Shown here: piece by piece, positions 1-10,100 of the stretch
How the letters are laid out: every line of letters begins with the position of its first letter
How positions within the stretch are numbered: the first letter of the stretch is position 1
NCBI RefSeq assembly: GCF_024505045.1
Contig: NZ_JANIBM010000026.1
Span: forward strand, 1-64,000
Reading direction: 5' to 3'
From: Methylomonas aurea
GTDB taxonomy: Bacteria > Pseudomonadota > Gammaproteobacteria > Methylococcales > Methylomonadaceae
DNA length: 64,000 nt
Notes under the pieces: generated by a model
Seen by the model: only the letters and a program-made list of their open reading frames with translations
Databases searched by the model: none
What the model was told of the DNA's origin: nothing
Made by a program: the position numbers and the translations under genes

Positions 1-963
1 CCTCCCGAAATAGAAAAAGCCTAACGCGTTGGCAAGTGTTGGCTGCGATGGCGTAAAGATGGGGTTCAAGGGGAAAAATTCTTTAGTTGCGTTCTGGTAA
101 AGGGATGCGCCACCACCGCCCAGTAAGACGATATCAACAGAACCCTTCTCTCGGCGGAGAGATTGTTTCATGGCTTCTAATGCGATCATCGAGATCGATT
201 GTGCAGCCGCGGCCAAATAATCCTGGAGAATAATCTCTTGGCCCAGCAATAGCACATTACTGCTTCCGGATCTCAAAGCATCCTCAATTTTTTCAGGGGT
301 CAATTTGCCTCCATGGTCGTCGCAAATCAATTCACTTGTCTTGTCTAGCAACACTGACATAGCTTCTAAGCTGGTTCCGGACGACGCAGAAACAATTTCA
401 CCTTCGTTCAATAGCACCCAATCCACCGAAAAATAACCTGGGTCGATCACTAATACCCGGCCATCGCTTAAACGTCTGTCTTGCGTCGTAAATAGTTGTT
501 CGACGAAGGCGCCGGTTGGCTGCGGAACGACGTGAACCTGTTCTACAGCGACTTGCCGTTTCGGGGTAATTTGGTGAACACCTTTGAGCTGATTGGCCAA
601 TGCTTGCCGCGCTGACCTGTCTTGCCATTGTGATACTGGGAGACCTGTAACCAAGACGTCGATAACAGAACGTTCGGATGATAGTAAGGCGGCATAAAAC
701 AGCGCTTTGTAAGAGGAGGTGTTTGTATAGTCCTGATGTAGAGCACGGTTCCAATTGCTCAGTTTGCTGACACTTATGCCAGCGCCCCACGCGACGCCGT
801 CGAGCGTGACACGTAAAGTATCGCTCGCCCGATCGATTGCTTGGGGCAAGTGTTCAACGGGTGCAGCCCCGGCGGGAAATAATTTTGTGGTTGGTGGTGC
901 AAGTTGATCACCGAATGCGAGCTTAACGTTCGAATAACCAATATCTAAACCGAGTACAAACAT
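1..963 (-). CDS. parM: ParM/StbA-like actin-type plasmid segregation ATPase (3' end off window)
   Basis: The reading frame starts at ATG 961-963 and runs leftward through base 1 with no stop, so only about 321 residues are visible. The protein opens with MFVLGLDIGYSNVKLAFG, the actin-fold phosphate-1 signature, and later has VLVIDPGYFSVDWVLL (phosphate-2 type) and VDIVLLGGGGASLY (adenosine-type glycine motif). This order is typical of the ParM/Alp family that polymerises into filaments to push replicons apart at division. An AGGA ribosome-binding site lies about 10 bases upstream of the ATG. The gene is divergent from the MobI-like gene and shares its regulatory region. No ParR partner is visible; it may lie left of the window. 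The assignment to the actin-like ATPase family is firm; the partition role is inferred from the family and the conjugative context. Confidence 0.85.
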   Translation of the reverse strand, partial: MFVLGLDIGYSNVKLAFGDQLAPPTTKLFPAGAAPVEHLPQAIDRASDTLRVTLDGVAWGAGISVSKLSNWNRALHQDYTNTSSYKALFYAALLSSERSVIDVLVTGLPVSQWQDRSARQALANQLKGVHQITPKRQVAVEQVHVVPQPTGAFVEQLFTTQDRRLSDGRVLVIDPGYFSVDWVLLNEGEIVSASSGTSLEAMSVLLDKTSELICDDHGGKLTPEKIEDALRSGSSNVLLLGQEIILQDYLAAAAQSISMIALEAMKQSLRREKGSVDIVLLGGGGASLYQNATKEFFPLNPIFTPSQPTLANALGFFYFGR

Positions 964-976
964 GAATATAGTCCTG

Positions 977-1035
977 ATTACGTAATGGAAAGGTCTGGCG
1001 ACTGATGATAGACGCGCGTCGATCTTACCAAGATC
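977..1035. promoter_or_regulatory. Divergent intergenic region with two short perfect palindromes
   Basis: Between parM and the MobI-like gene there are two small perfect inverted repeats: ATTACGTAAT at 977-986, 14 bases upstream of the parM start, and GATCTT-ACC-AAGATC at 1021-1035. They are positioned where an operator for parM would lie. No convincing -35/-10 pair could be fixed. The regulatory role is inference from position and symmetry. Confidence 0.35.
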
Positions 1036-1044
1036 GATCAAAGG

Positions 1045-1089
1045 AACCCGCTGGCTAAATGCATCTGAAATGCACTTTGCCAACGGGTT
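1045..1089 (-). repeat. 45-bp imperfect palindrome, copy 1 (inverted relative to copy 2 near 29.9 kb)
   Basis: The arms AACCCGcTGGC and GCCAaCGGGTT enclose inner arms TGCAT/ATGCA around a five-base loop. Its reverse complement matches the element at 29923-29965 at nearly every position, including the non-palindromic inner bases, so the two are copies in opposite orientation about 28.9 kb apart. Copy 1 lies 82 bases upstream of parM and 57 bases upstream of the MobI-like start. It could be a shared operator, a relaxase or accessory-protein site near oriT, or a recombination site. SXT and IncC elements keep oriT close to mobI, which favours a transfer role, but this is inference. Confidence 0.75.
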
Positions 1090-1146
1090 TAGATTTTCAA
1101 ATACGCTAGCATGGCAGTTTTCAACTCAGGCAAGGAAGGTGAGGCC

Positions 1147-2118
1147 ATGGTCGAGACGGGATCCTGTAACTTGACCGGGACGGTTGCATACCATCATTAT
1201 AAAACTCCGCCCGAAGTATGCGCGTGGATATTCAAGCAGCTTGACCAGTTGCGTGAACAGGCCAGTTTAATCATCGAACAATATACGGACAACTATTCTG
1301 GTTTGGTTAGAACAATTGTGGGCGTCGATCGTTATCCATTGGGTATTAAGCTAGAGCCAATGACAAACGATAGATTCGCTGTTACATGGGGTATCGGTAA
1401 GTGGGAACAAAACAAATTCGTTCAAACGAGGAAATTCAATCTACAAAGTAATCGATTTCGTATTTATTATATAGATGATTATTTGGTCGAAGCACCCATA
1501 GAGTTAAAGAGCTTGGCGAATGAGACGGAAAATAAAATCGAGCGCATCAGAAAGCTGCAGCATTATTTGCTAAAAATTATTGCTCATATTGTTAGATATG
1601 AGTCAACCTCTTCTTATGGTAATGATGATATAACCCAGTCGATCTTAAAAGAGAGGGGGCAAGGTTCTGAAAATATATGCATGCCATTGAATCAAAGTGA
1701 CAGGCAATCATGTAATGAAGTTAATAAATGGATTATCAATCAGAGAGCAATTCTTCATAAAGAGGCAGAATATTACGTGACTTATTATTGGAGCAACAAT
1801 CGAAAGAGCGTCGCCTTAGAATATCCGTCAATTTCGCTTGGACTTAGGATAAAAAACAATCGCAGCAACTCGATTAGCATAGAGTGGTTTGAGGCCAAAT
1901 TTGTTGGGAAAAGGGTATTCGAAAAAAAACGGTTCAAAAAGCCGCGAAACATTAATACTTATACAATTTTAGAAAAAATAATTATGTCTGAGCCGGAATG
2001 GTTTGCACAACTTGTTCGGGACACAGAAGAAGAATTGGTTCGAATCAGGAAAATGATTTGCATTCTATCCGGCATAAAAGAAACATTATTGAATTACCAA
2101 AATATTGACTGCTCGTAA
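1147..2118 (+). CDS. MobI-like conjugative transfer protein with internal duplication
   Basis: ATG 1147 is chosen over the upstream in-frame ATG 1111 because AAGGAAGGTGAG lies just in front of it. The 323-residue product has no signal peptide or membrane segment. Two halves align with each other: around residues 61-85 PLGIKLEP...VTWGIGKWEQNK and near 236-262 SLGLRIKN...IEWFEAKFVGKR, each followed by a helix with a T-E-x-x-(I/L)-x-R-I-R-K pattern (near residues 135 and 302). The pattern of beta strands, a basic stretch and a final E/R-rich helix resembles MobI(A/C), a protein needed for oriT processing in SXT/IncC transfer; family members are usually shorter and single-domain. The family call is from remembered pattern only. 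Base composition is more AT-rich than the transfer genes at 30-35 kb. Confidence 0.5.
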   Translation: MVETGSCNLTGTVAYHHYKTPPEVCAWIFKQLDQLREQASLIIEQYTDNYSGLVRTIVGVDRYPLGIKLEPMTNDRFAVTWGIGKWEQNKFVQTRKFNLQSNRFRIYYIDDYLVEAPIELKSLANETENKIERIRKLQHYLLKIIAHIVRYESTSSYGNDDITQSILKERGQGSENICMPLNQSDRQSCNEVNKWIINQRAILHKEAEYYVTYYWSNNRKSVALEYPSISLGLRIKNNRSNSISIEWFEAKFVGKRVFEKKRFKKPRNINTYTILEKIIMSEPEWFAQLVRDTEEELVRIRKMICILSGIKETLLNYQNIDCS

Positions 2119-2752
2119 GCGATAGTTGATGGCGTATTTGTGTCGATGGATGCCGTCTTTGCCGAATGTTACTCCCACACCGGTCACCCATCGACTGTCT
2201 CCGAAAAGCCCCTACGCGCCTTATTTTTACAGGTACTGTACACAGATCCGCTGTGAAGGCCGGTGAATGTTTTCTTCTCGGATTTTTTGACATCTTCAGC
2301 TCCATTGCTTTGTCCTCACGGACGAACAAAAGTGTCAGAATTTTTTACAAAACTAAGATTGTAAACATGGTTCTTTTAAGAAGATATAAATGAAATCATA
2401 AAAATAGATAATATGGTGCAGATTTTGCTGAAAGCTCCTAGGTGCCACAGCAGCCTAGGAGCTAGTTAGTTCTTGGAAAAAGATTGGCAACCGATGTGTC
2501 TATGCTACCCATTTTCCAAGCAGGGTTTAATCACGAAAAACTGTAACGCCAAGTCTGAAATAGTTTAATTTTACGACCTTATATCAATAACTAAACCAAT
2601 GGATGGGATAAAGAGGAATGAAGCGTAGTTTAAAAATACAAATTTACGCAGTTTCGTTGATATTTAATTTAGTTACAAAATTAGAGTAGTGTTTTTAGTT
2701 GCTTTTCCGGATTGCAGACCAATCGGTTGCTCTGTAATGACTTGCTTTGGTA
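2119..2752. other. AT-rich intergenic region; no supportable gene
   Basis: About 630 bases separate the MobI-like gene from the surface-protein locus. Short frames occur on both strands but none has a credible start or recognisable product. The only clear structure is the hairpin at 2433-2463. A promoter for the surface locus presumably lies in the AT-rich last 150 bases, but no pair of hexamers stands out. Confidence 0.5.
2433..2463. terminator. Perfect 10-bp hairpin, possible transcription terminator
   Basis: AGCTCCTAGG at 2433-2442 and CCTAGGAGCT at 2454-2463 form a perfect stem with an 11-base loop. It lies about 315 bases beyond the MobI-like gene and is not followed by a proper T-tract, so a terminator role is uncertain; a protein site or a mobile-element scar is equally possible. 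Confidence 0.35.
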
Positions 2753-3817
2753 ATGGTTTTTCTCCAACGGACAAATATGCGTTATTCCGCCGCTAAAAGA
2801 TATTCAGGTTCGATATGCAAAACAGCTCGGCAGAGAAACATCTGTGCTTTTCAAGCGATCATACTGTTTACTTTTTACGGATTGCCCTCGTTTTGTTTTG
2901 CTGAAATATATAATATAAGTTTCAGCGATGTAACGCCGCGCGCATTTTCGGTTGTTTGGGTTTCTAGTGAAGCGGTCGATTCGGCAAAGTTGCACGTTTA
3001 TGCTGACAGCCAAGGGCAATATGAGATAACCAACAATTTGACGATTTCCACCGTAAGCCCTCTAGATGCTTTGCAACGTGGAATTGTAAAAATTGACGTA
3101 AAAGGTTTGTTAGCCGATACCGACTATTTTGTGGCTGGTGAAACCTTCAGTAAATCCGGTAATAGCAGTACATTTCCAGAGGCTGATATCTATTCCCAAG
3201 TTCACACAACATTGGAAACTACCCGCATCGGTGATGATGGAAAGCCTATCGCCAACGACCTGATAAAGCAGACAGTGTTTGAGCCGGATGGAGTTTCTGC
3301 CGCACCTGGCGTTTTGGTATTTTTTTCTATACCAGGCAAGTCAAAATATCCTGTTTCGTCATTTGCCGTTCAGGAGCAAAGTTCTTCTACTGTTTTAGTT
3401 GATCTAAATAATCTCTATTCGAAATCCACGCTAAAAAGTCTCAATCTTGTTGGTGGGGAAAGTGTCGAAATCAGTCAACTCGATGGTTTATCTTGCGAGG
3501 CTAATACTCAAATTCCACTAAAGGTTCGAAGGTTGGTAAAGCAATTCGATAACCCGCCTCTGGCGAAAATTGAAGCACTGGAGTCGTGTTTCTCACCGGA
3601 AGGCAAGGGCAGCGACTTTAATTGCGATGGCAATATCGGATTTGGAGATTTCAATTTGTTTATCGGAAAATTCGGCAGCAGCAAAACTAGCCAATCGCCG
3701 AACTGTAGTTTCAATATTGATTTCGATTTAAATAACGACAAGATTGTGGATTTCGGCGATTTCAATTTATTTTTATCGGTATTTGGCAAGGTAGAGAATT
3801 CCGCTGCTCAACCTTAG
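2753..3817 (+). CDS. Secreted protein with FN3-like N-terminus and C-terminal dockerin-like Ca-binding repeats
   Basis: Possible starts are TTG 2747, ATG 2753 and ATG 2777; the first hydrophobic segment (AIILFTFYGLPSFCFA) ends a signal peptide about 50 residues in, which fits 2753 or 2777. Residues ~53-130 have a fibronectin-III-like strand pattern (FSDVTPRAFSVVWVSS). The C-terminus carries two duplicated loops, DFNCDGNIGFGDFNLFIGKF and DLNNDKIVDFGDFNLFLSVF, each with the D-x-N/D-x-D-x-I/V-x-F-x-D spacing of dockerin type I calcium loops. Dockerins bind cohesin domains, and the next two genes contain cohesin-like domains, so an extracellular complex is likely. It is the first gene of a one-strand surface locus, with the next gene 24 bases downstream. 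Confidence 0.75.
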   Translation: MVFLQRTNMRYSAAKRYSGSICKTARQRNICAFQAIILFTFYGLPSFCFAEIYNISFSDVTPRAFSVVWVSSEAVDSAKLHVYADSQGQYEITNNLTISTVSPLDALQRGIVKIDVKGLLADTDYFVAGETFSKSGNSSTFPEADIYSQVHTTLETTRIGDDGKPIANDLIKQTVFEPDGVSAAPGVLVFFSIPGKSKYPVSSFAVQEQSSSTVLVDLNNLYSKSTLKSLNLVGGESVEISQLDGLSCEANTQIPLKVRRLVKQFDNPPLAKIEALESCFSPEGKGSDFNCDGNIGFGDFNLFIGKFGSSKTSQSPNCSFNIDFDLNNDKIVDFGDFNLFLSVFGKVENSAAQP

Positions 3818-3841
3818 TAGATTGAGGACAAGGCAAAATAC

Positions 3842-6391
3842 ATGGCTGATTTAACTCGCAGTGAATACAAAAAACTGCTGGCTCTGATCATAACAACAGG
3901 TTTCTCCAGCCTGGTTGTAGCGGACACAGCCGCAGTCAAGTCAGAAATTCTGGTAACGCCCACCACAATAAAGCCGGACGCCAATCGAGTAATACGTTTT
4001 GCGGTCGGGGTTAACAATGTACCTTTGCCCGGGCTATCCTCATTTGCCCTCGACTTGGCATTTTCTGGTCCGATAAATCTTGTTCAAACTCTACAAAATC
4101 TTCCGTCATTACCAATTCCTGCCGACAAAATTACGTGCTCTGCGTCTTTGAATCCCGGAGCGCCCAGCGAGACTATCGTCCCCAATGTGCTTACGCAGCT
4201 TCAATCCGGCTTGGGTGACTTTTTCCTCGGCGGCAAAGGCGCTGGGACCTTATTGGCGCTAAAAAATGAGTTTGGCGGTAGCAGTGCTCGATATGCCTTC
4301 GGTCTGGGAGGGGACTTGTCGACTATCTCGCCAAAGACGGGTGCTGGATCGCTCATAGAGTTTCGTTGCATGGCAGGCACGAACTTTCCCAATAATGGGC
4401 AAATCACGGTGACTCCTAAGTTAATTCCCGGTAACGCAGGCGCTCTTTTCCTGTTCGGGCAGGGGAGTCCGATTGATAGTAATCTCGTTGATGGAGTGAT
4501 CCGTTTGGCGGACATAGGAAGCGCTCCCGTCGCCCACAATGATGAGCTTAACTCTCGCGTTGGCGAAACTTTGAACATAGACGTGGTGGCCAACGATACC
4601 GATACCGAAGACGGCATTCCTGCTGGGGAATTGTTGGTGAAGTCGTCTCCCGGCAACGGTAGCGTTAGCGTCATTAATCGTCAGATTCGCTATGTACCGA
4701 ATACAACCTTCAAAGGCCGCGACAGTTTTACCTATGCGGTAAAAGATAGCCAAGGCCTCGAATCCAACACGGCTACGGTACAAGTCCACGTCGGTGCGAT
4801 AAACAGCCCTCCGCGGGCCACTGACGATCAAGTCAGCACGCAAGAAGATTCGGCGGTGTCAGTGGCACTATTGGCTAACGATGAGGATCCTGATCAAGAT
4901 GGGTTGGCTCTGGAGTCGATCGGTTCAGTCAGTAACGGTTCGCTCTCGGTCAATGGCGGGACTGTAACCTATACGCCAAAGCCGAATTATCACGGCGTTG
5001 ACAGCTTCAGTTATACCGTAAACGATGGAAGAGGCGGCGTCAGTTCCGCTACGGTTCAGATCACTGTTGTCTCGGTGAACGATTTGCCTTTAGCCACGCC
5101 GGATCAAGCCAGTACCAGTGAGGATCAGCCTGTAACGGTTTCCGTGCTTGGTAACGACTCGGATGTCGACAATGACCTACTGGGCATTACGGCAGTAACT
5201 CAAGGCAGCCACGGTAGCGTAGAAATTTCCGGTGGCCAGTTGACTTATCGTCCAGACGGCGATTTCTTTGGTAACGATAGTTTCCAATATACCGTTTCGG
5301 ATGGACACGGGGGAATGGCTCAAGCCAATGTTTCGGTAACGGTGACGCCGCTGAACGATGCCCCTGTCGCCGTGATCCGGGTACCTAAACACCAAGAAAT
5401 CAATCAAGCGATCATCGTCGATGGAACGGAGTCGTTTGATGTCGATAAGGATGCCTTGAGTTTCCAGTGGACGTTGACACCACCGACTGGAAGTAAGGCC
5501 AAGCTGAATCTGCAGAACACGGTTTCACCATTACTGACGCCAGACCTACCGGGCGATTATCGGCTCAAGCTGGTCGTGACCGATGCCAACGGTACCAGCA
5601 ACTCCGCTGAATCGTCATTTAACGCGGCAGACCCGTTGCAAGGCAATATCGCCCCTAATGCGCTTATCGCGTCATTGCCGAAACAGGTACCGGTTAACAC
5701 CTTGCTCGACTTGGATGGATCGCCCAGCTTCGATCCGGATAGCTCACCCAATCCGCAACTGGGATTCGCGTGGAAAATCATAACAACCCCTTCGGGCAGC
5801 TCCTCCAAAATAAACTCCAATAATCAGGTTCAAAGTGGTTTGATTCCGGATGTGGAAGGCGAGTACACCTTGGAATTGTCGGTGTCTGACGGTGCCAAAC
5901 AATCCACCTCGCAAGCAAAGTTCTACGCATCTTCCGCTAACGTCGCTCCCGTCGCCGATGCCGGAAATGACCAAGTCGTTTCCAAAGGTTCGCCGGTACT
6001 GGTTCGGGGACTGGATAGCTACGACGCTGACGATGCCGCAAATCGCTTGTCGTTTAATTGGGCATTGGTTAGAGCTCCGACAGGAAGCAATGTAGCTAAT
6101 GTGCTCCAGGCTATTGCCCACAGTGGCGAGTTGAATCTTACCCCCGATTTGGTGGGCGACTACCTTTTCCGCCTGGATATTGCCGACCCCAACGGCAATG
6201 TTGACTTCGATCAAGTGCTACTGAATGTCAGATTGGCTGGCGATCTGGATTTCGACAACGATGTCGATACCAACGATTTAAACCTCTTCAAAAACTCGCC
6301 GACCGACATCAATAAGGACGGCGTGATCAACGTACTCGATTACCGCGCCGCAACGTTACTATGCACAAGGCCCAAGTGCGCAACACAGTGA
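3842..6391 (+). CDS. Secreted cohesin-, cadherin-like- and dockerin-domain surface protein
   Basis: The 849-residue product begins with a short signal peptide ending near VVADTAAV. Residues ~35-220 resemble a cohesin domain (SEILVTPTTIKP... a glycine-rich core and a FRCMAGTNFP strand). Residues ~225-505 hold three tandem repeats of the cadherin-like/VCBS-associated type, each with an SVxLLANDxDxD style opening and a DSFxYTVxDGxGG close. Residues ~510-790 hold three PKD/REJ-like repeats (ADAGNDQVVSKGSPVLVRGL and relatives). The C-terminus has dockerin loops DLDFDNDVDTNDLNLF and DINKDGVINVLDYRA. Having cohesin and dockerin in one chain would let it act as a scaffold link. It sits 24 bases after the previous dockerin protein and 54 bases before the PEP-CTERM cohesin protein. 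Confidence 0.8.
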   Translation: MADLTRSEYKKLLALIITTGFSSLVVADTAAVKSEILVTPTTIKPDANRVIRFAVGVNNVPLPGLSSFALDLAFSGPINLVQTLQNLPSLPIPADKITCSASLNPGAPSETIVPNVLTQLQSGLGDFFLGGKGAGTLLALKNEFGGSSARYAFGLGGDLSTISPKTGAGSLIEFRCMAGTNFPNNGQITVTPKLIPGNAGALFLFGQGSPIDSNLVDGVIRLADIGSAPVAHNDELNSRVGETLNIDVVANDTDTEDGIPAGELLVKSSPGNGSVSVINRQIRYVPNTTFKGRDSFTYAVKDSQGLESNTATVQVHVGAINSPPRATDDQVSTQEDSAVSVALLANDEDPDQDGLALESIGSVSNGSLSVNGGTVTYTPKPNYHGVDSFSYTVNDGRGGVSSATVQITVVSVNDLPLATPDQASTSEDQPVTVSVLGNDSDVDNDLLGITAVTQGSHGSVEISGGQLTYRPDGDFFGNDSFQYTVSDGHGGMAQANVSVTVTPLNDAPVAVIRVPKHQEINQAIIVDGTESFDVDKDALSFQWTLTPPTGSKAKLNLQNTVSPLLTPDLPGDYRLKLVVTDANGTSNSAESSFNAADPLQGNIAPNALIASLPKQVPVNTLLDLDGSPSFDPDSSPNPQLGFAWKIITTPSGSSSKINSNNQVQSGLIPDVEGEYTLELSVSDGAKQSTSQAKFYASSANVAPVADAGNDQVVSKGSPVLVRGLDSYDADDAANRLSFNWALVRAPTGSNVANVLQAIAHSGELNLTPDLVGDYLFRLDIADPNGNVDFDQVLLNVRLAGDLDFDNDVDTNDLNLFKNSPTDINKDGVINVLDYRAATLLCTRPKCATQ

Positions 6392-6445
6392 GCCGGCAAG
6401 CAGCTTTCCATTTAATTTGATGACTCAGAAAAGACAGGAGATTAC

Positions 6446-7036
6446 ATGTCAAGACTTTCGATGATAACCGCGTCCGCAATAGCGCTGGCATTAACAGCTT
6501 TCAACGCCTCTGCCGCCAAACTGTCGGTAGACATGGTTCCCGGAGGCGGCGTCGATCAGAATCTTGTCATCACGGATAATCCAACCTTTAGCGTGGACAT
6601 CCTGATATCGGATATCAGCGATCTGGCCGGCTTTGAATTCAATCTTGATTTTGATGGTGGGCTTATTTCCGCGGATTCCATCACCAGCGGCAATCTTTTC
6701 GGCGCCGACACCTGGCCGATAACCAGCCAAATCAATGCGAATTCGATCAGCTTTTCCGAGACCACCTTTGCGGCTGGTTTGGATATTACTTCGCCTGCGA
6801 TACTGGCAACCATCAATTTTAAGGCGATCGGTCCGGGTTCCAGCAATCTGACGTTGTCGTCTGTGGTTTTGTCGGACTCGCTCGCCGCGAGTATCGCCAG
6901 CTTTGATACCCAAAATGGCAATGTTTACCTTGCTCCAGTTCCTCTGCCCCCCACATTCTTGCTCTTTGCAACCGGATGTGCCTGGATAACGGGTAAATCG
7001 CGATTACGCACTAAATCGACACCGATCCAGAGCTGA
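6446..7036 (+). CDS. Cohesin-domain protein with PEP-CTERM-type sorting tail
   Basis: A 196-residue secreted protein preceded by a GACAGGAG ribosome-binding site. A signal peptide (ends ...LTAFNASAAK) is followed by one cohesin-like domain at residues ~25-160 (VDILISDISDLAGFEFNLDF, then LATINFKAIGPGSSNLTLSS), the strand pattern of cohesins and related surface-layer domains. The tail VPLPPTFLLFATGCAWITG followed by KSRLR matches the PEP-CTERM layout of a short P-rich motif, one hydrophobic helix and basic residues, used by exosortase systems to anchor exported proteins. No exosortase gene is in the window. It could be the cell-surface anchor for the neighbouring dockerin proteins. Confidence 0.75.
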   Translation: MSRLSMITASAIALALTAFNASAAKLSVDMVPGGGVDQNLVITDNPTFSVDILISDISDLAGFEFNLDFDGGLISADSITSGNLFGADTWPITSQINANSISFSETTFAAGLDITSPAILATINFKAIGPGSSNLTLSSVVLSDSLAASIASFDTQNGNVYLAPVPLPPTFLLFATGCAWITGKSRLRTKSTPIQS

Positions 7037-7197
7037 TCTTCGATTGGGCTGTGCCGTCCCGTAACATCCCCGATGCCGGCGGCACAGCGTCAGGATCAGA
7101 TAGCCACGCACGTTAGAACATTTGATTAACCACTAAGCCTTAAGACACAGTCTGGGGCTCATACGCATGCCGGTTTCTCCACCGAAGGAACACTCAC

Positions 7198-10100
7198 ATG
7201 GTAATGGGAAGAGTTCAGCTCACAGTTTGGATGTTTGTTGCTTTTTTGATGCTATCGATTCAGGCAACACTTGCCGCTGCCGGGAATCCACCTGCCCAGG
7301 AAATTCCGGCCCAAACCATTACCGCCAACACCACTTGGCCTAACATTGGTGTTCCTTATCACGTTGCCGGCAACATCACCGTTGCCTCCGGCGCGACCCT
7401 GACGGTTGCAGCCGGAACCGAGCTGGCTTTTGCGCCGAGTGCTGCGTTAACGGTCAACGGTAGTTTATCGGTGCAAGGCTTGGCCGAACAAAATGTCGAA
7501 TTTCGTCGCGATGATCCGGCCCAGGCTTGGGGTGGAATCGTCCTCAATGCCGGATCAAGCTCCAATCTTCGCCAAGCCCGGATTCGCGGCGCAGCGACAT
7601 GTGTCACCGTTAATGGCGGTACTCAGGATATCGCCAACAGTGTGATCAGCGAATGTACCGGCAATGGCGTTTATCTTTCGTCGGCAACCAATGTCATTCT
7701 TGCCAATAGCCATATTGTGCAGAATGCAACCGGGGTATATGTCGATAGCGGCAGTCCGAAGATCGAGAACAACCTAATTGTGGAGAACAGCGGTTACGGC
7801 ATCTTTTCGAACAGTTCGGCGGCGCCGAAGATACGCTACAACACCATCGATTTGAACGGCGACGACGGGGTGTATTTTTATTTTCCGTCAGCGAGTCTGG
7901 TGTTCGAAAACAACATCGTGACGCGCAACAGGACCGGGCTTTATGCCTACGCCGGCAGCGACTTCACGCGCGGCTACAACAACGTCTGGGGCAACGGTAC
8001 CGACCGGACCTATGGGCATAGTAGTTACACCTACATCGCGACCCCGAAAGCCAGCGAGATTTCCAGCGACCCGCAATACCAAAGCCCTTACCTGGGCGAT
8101 TGGCGGTTGAACGCCGGTTCGCCCTCCAGGACCGCGTCCAGCGCGGGCGGCGAGATCGGTGCCTACGGCAATGGCGGCAACGTCGCGGTTTACAATCCCG
8201 GCTATAGCACGACGCCGACCACGAGCGGCATTTTGACGCAGAACGAGCGCTGGAGCGGCGACGTGGTATTGACCGGCGACGTGACGGTGAATTGGCCGTG
8301 GCGGCTGGTGATCGAACCGGGCACGCGGATCAAGCTGCCGGCCAATGCCAGTTTGACGGTCAACAGTCTGGCCAGCTTGGTGGGCACGGCGGAGTCGCCG
8401 ATCATTTTCGAGCCCTCGGCAGGCGGGCGCTGGAGCGGCTTGACGATTGGCAACGATGCGGCGGCGAGCGTGGTGCGGCATGTACAGATCACCGGCGCCA
8501 ACACCTGTTTGAGCCTATCCGGCACCGCCCACGAAATCAACCACAACATCTTCAACGGTTGCGGCAGCGGGATCATGGTGAACTCGGGAGGTCCCCGCAT
8601 CGAGAACAACCTGATTGTGGAGAACAGCGGTTACGGCATCTTTTCGAACAGTTCGGCGGCGCCGAAGATACGCTACAACACCATCGATTTGAACGGCGAC
8701 GACGGGGTGTATTTTCATTTTCCGTCAGCGAGTCTGGTGTTCGAAAACAACATCGTGACGCGCAACAGGACCGGGCTTTATGCCTATGCCGGCAGCGACT
8801 TCACGCGCGGCTACAACAACGTCTGGGGCAACGGTACCGACCGGACCTATGGGCATAGTAGTTACACCTACATCGCGACCCCGAAAGCCAGCGAGATTTC
8901 CAGCGACCCGCAATACCTTGATCCGTACCTAGGCGACCGCCGCCTGACGGCGAGTTCACCATCGAAAACTGCCTCTGCGACCGGTGGCGAGCTTGGCGCC
9001 TATGGCAATGGCGGCGAAGCCCCGGTCTTTGATCCGGTCTACAGCACCACGCCGACTACCAGCGGCAGCCTGACACAAAACGAACGCTGGAGCGGCGAGG
9101 TGGTGTTGACCGGCAGCGTTACCGTGGCGCGGCCGTGGCGCTTGGACATCGAGCCCGGCACGGTCATCAAAGTGCCGGCCAACGCCAGCCTGACCGTCGA
9201 TAGCGTCTCCAGCATCGTCGGTACCGCGCAGCAGCCGATTGTGTTCGAAGCATTATTTGCCGGTAGCCAGTGGAACGGAATCGTCCTAAGTGCGAGTGCC
9301 TCCGGCAGCGCGATCAAACACGCGCGAATGAGCGGTGCAAGCACGTGTATTTCCGTGTACGGCCCAGTGCACGAAATCAGCCGCAATCTGATTAGCGGCT
9401 GCGCTAACGGTGTAATGGTTTACGACGGTTCGCCACGCATCGAGAACAACCTGATTGTGGATAACAGCGGTTACGGCATCTATTCGAACAGTTCTGCGGC
9501 ACCGAGGATACGCTACAACACCATTGATCTGAACGGCGACGACGGGGTGTATTTTTATTTTCCGTCAGCGAGTCTGGTGTTCGAAAACAACATTGTGACG
9601 CGCAACAGGACGGGGCTATATGCGTATGCCGGCAGCGACTTCACGCGCGGCTACAACAACGTCTGGGGCAATGGTACCGACCGGACCTATGGGCACGGCA
9701 GTTACACCTACATAGCCACCCCGAAAACCACCGAACAATCGATTGACCCGCAATATTCCGATAACGACCGGCACCTTGCCGCAAATTCACCCTCCAAAGC
9801 CGCCAGCAGTGACGGCACCGAACTCGGCGCATACGGCGGCAGGATGATATTGCCGATGCCGTCGGTGACGCCGGTGGCTTCGCCCACCGCCGAAACGGAA
9901 ATTACCCTATCCGGGCTGAAATCGGCTGCAACCGGCATCGCTGTTAATGGTGTGGTCGTGGTGGCGCCCGATGCCCAGACCGCTTGGTCAGTACCGGTTC
10001 CCCTGGTTTCTGGCATCAATTTACTGACCCTTTATGCGGTGGACGAGCAAGGCCACCGCAGTGATAGCGTGATGCTAAGAGTCGTTCGCGATACATCGGC

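Noticed and set aside
2045-2393. Overlapping frames on both strands downstream of the MobI-like gene
   Set aside because: No ribosome-binding site, no domain, and both strands open over the same bases; treated as noncoding.
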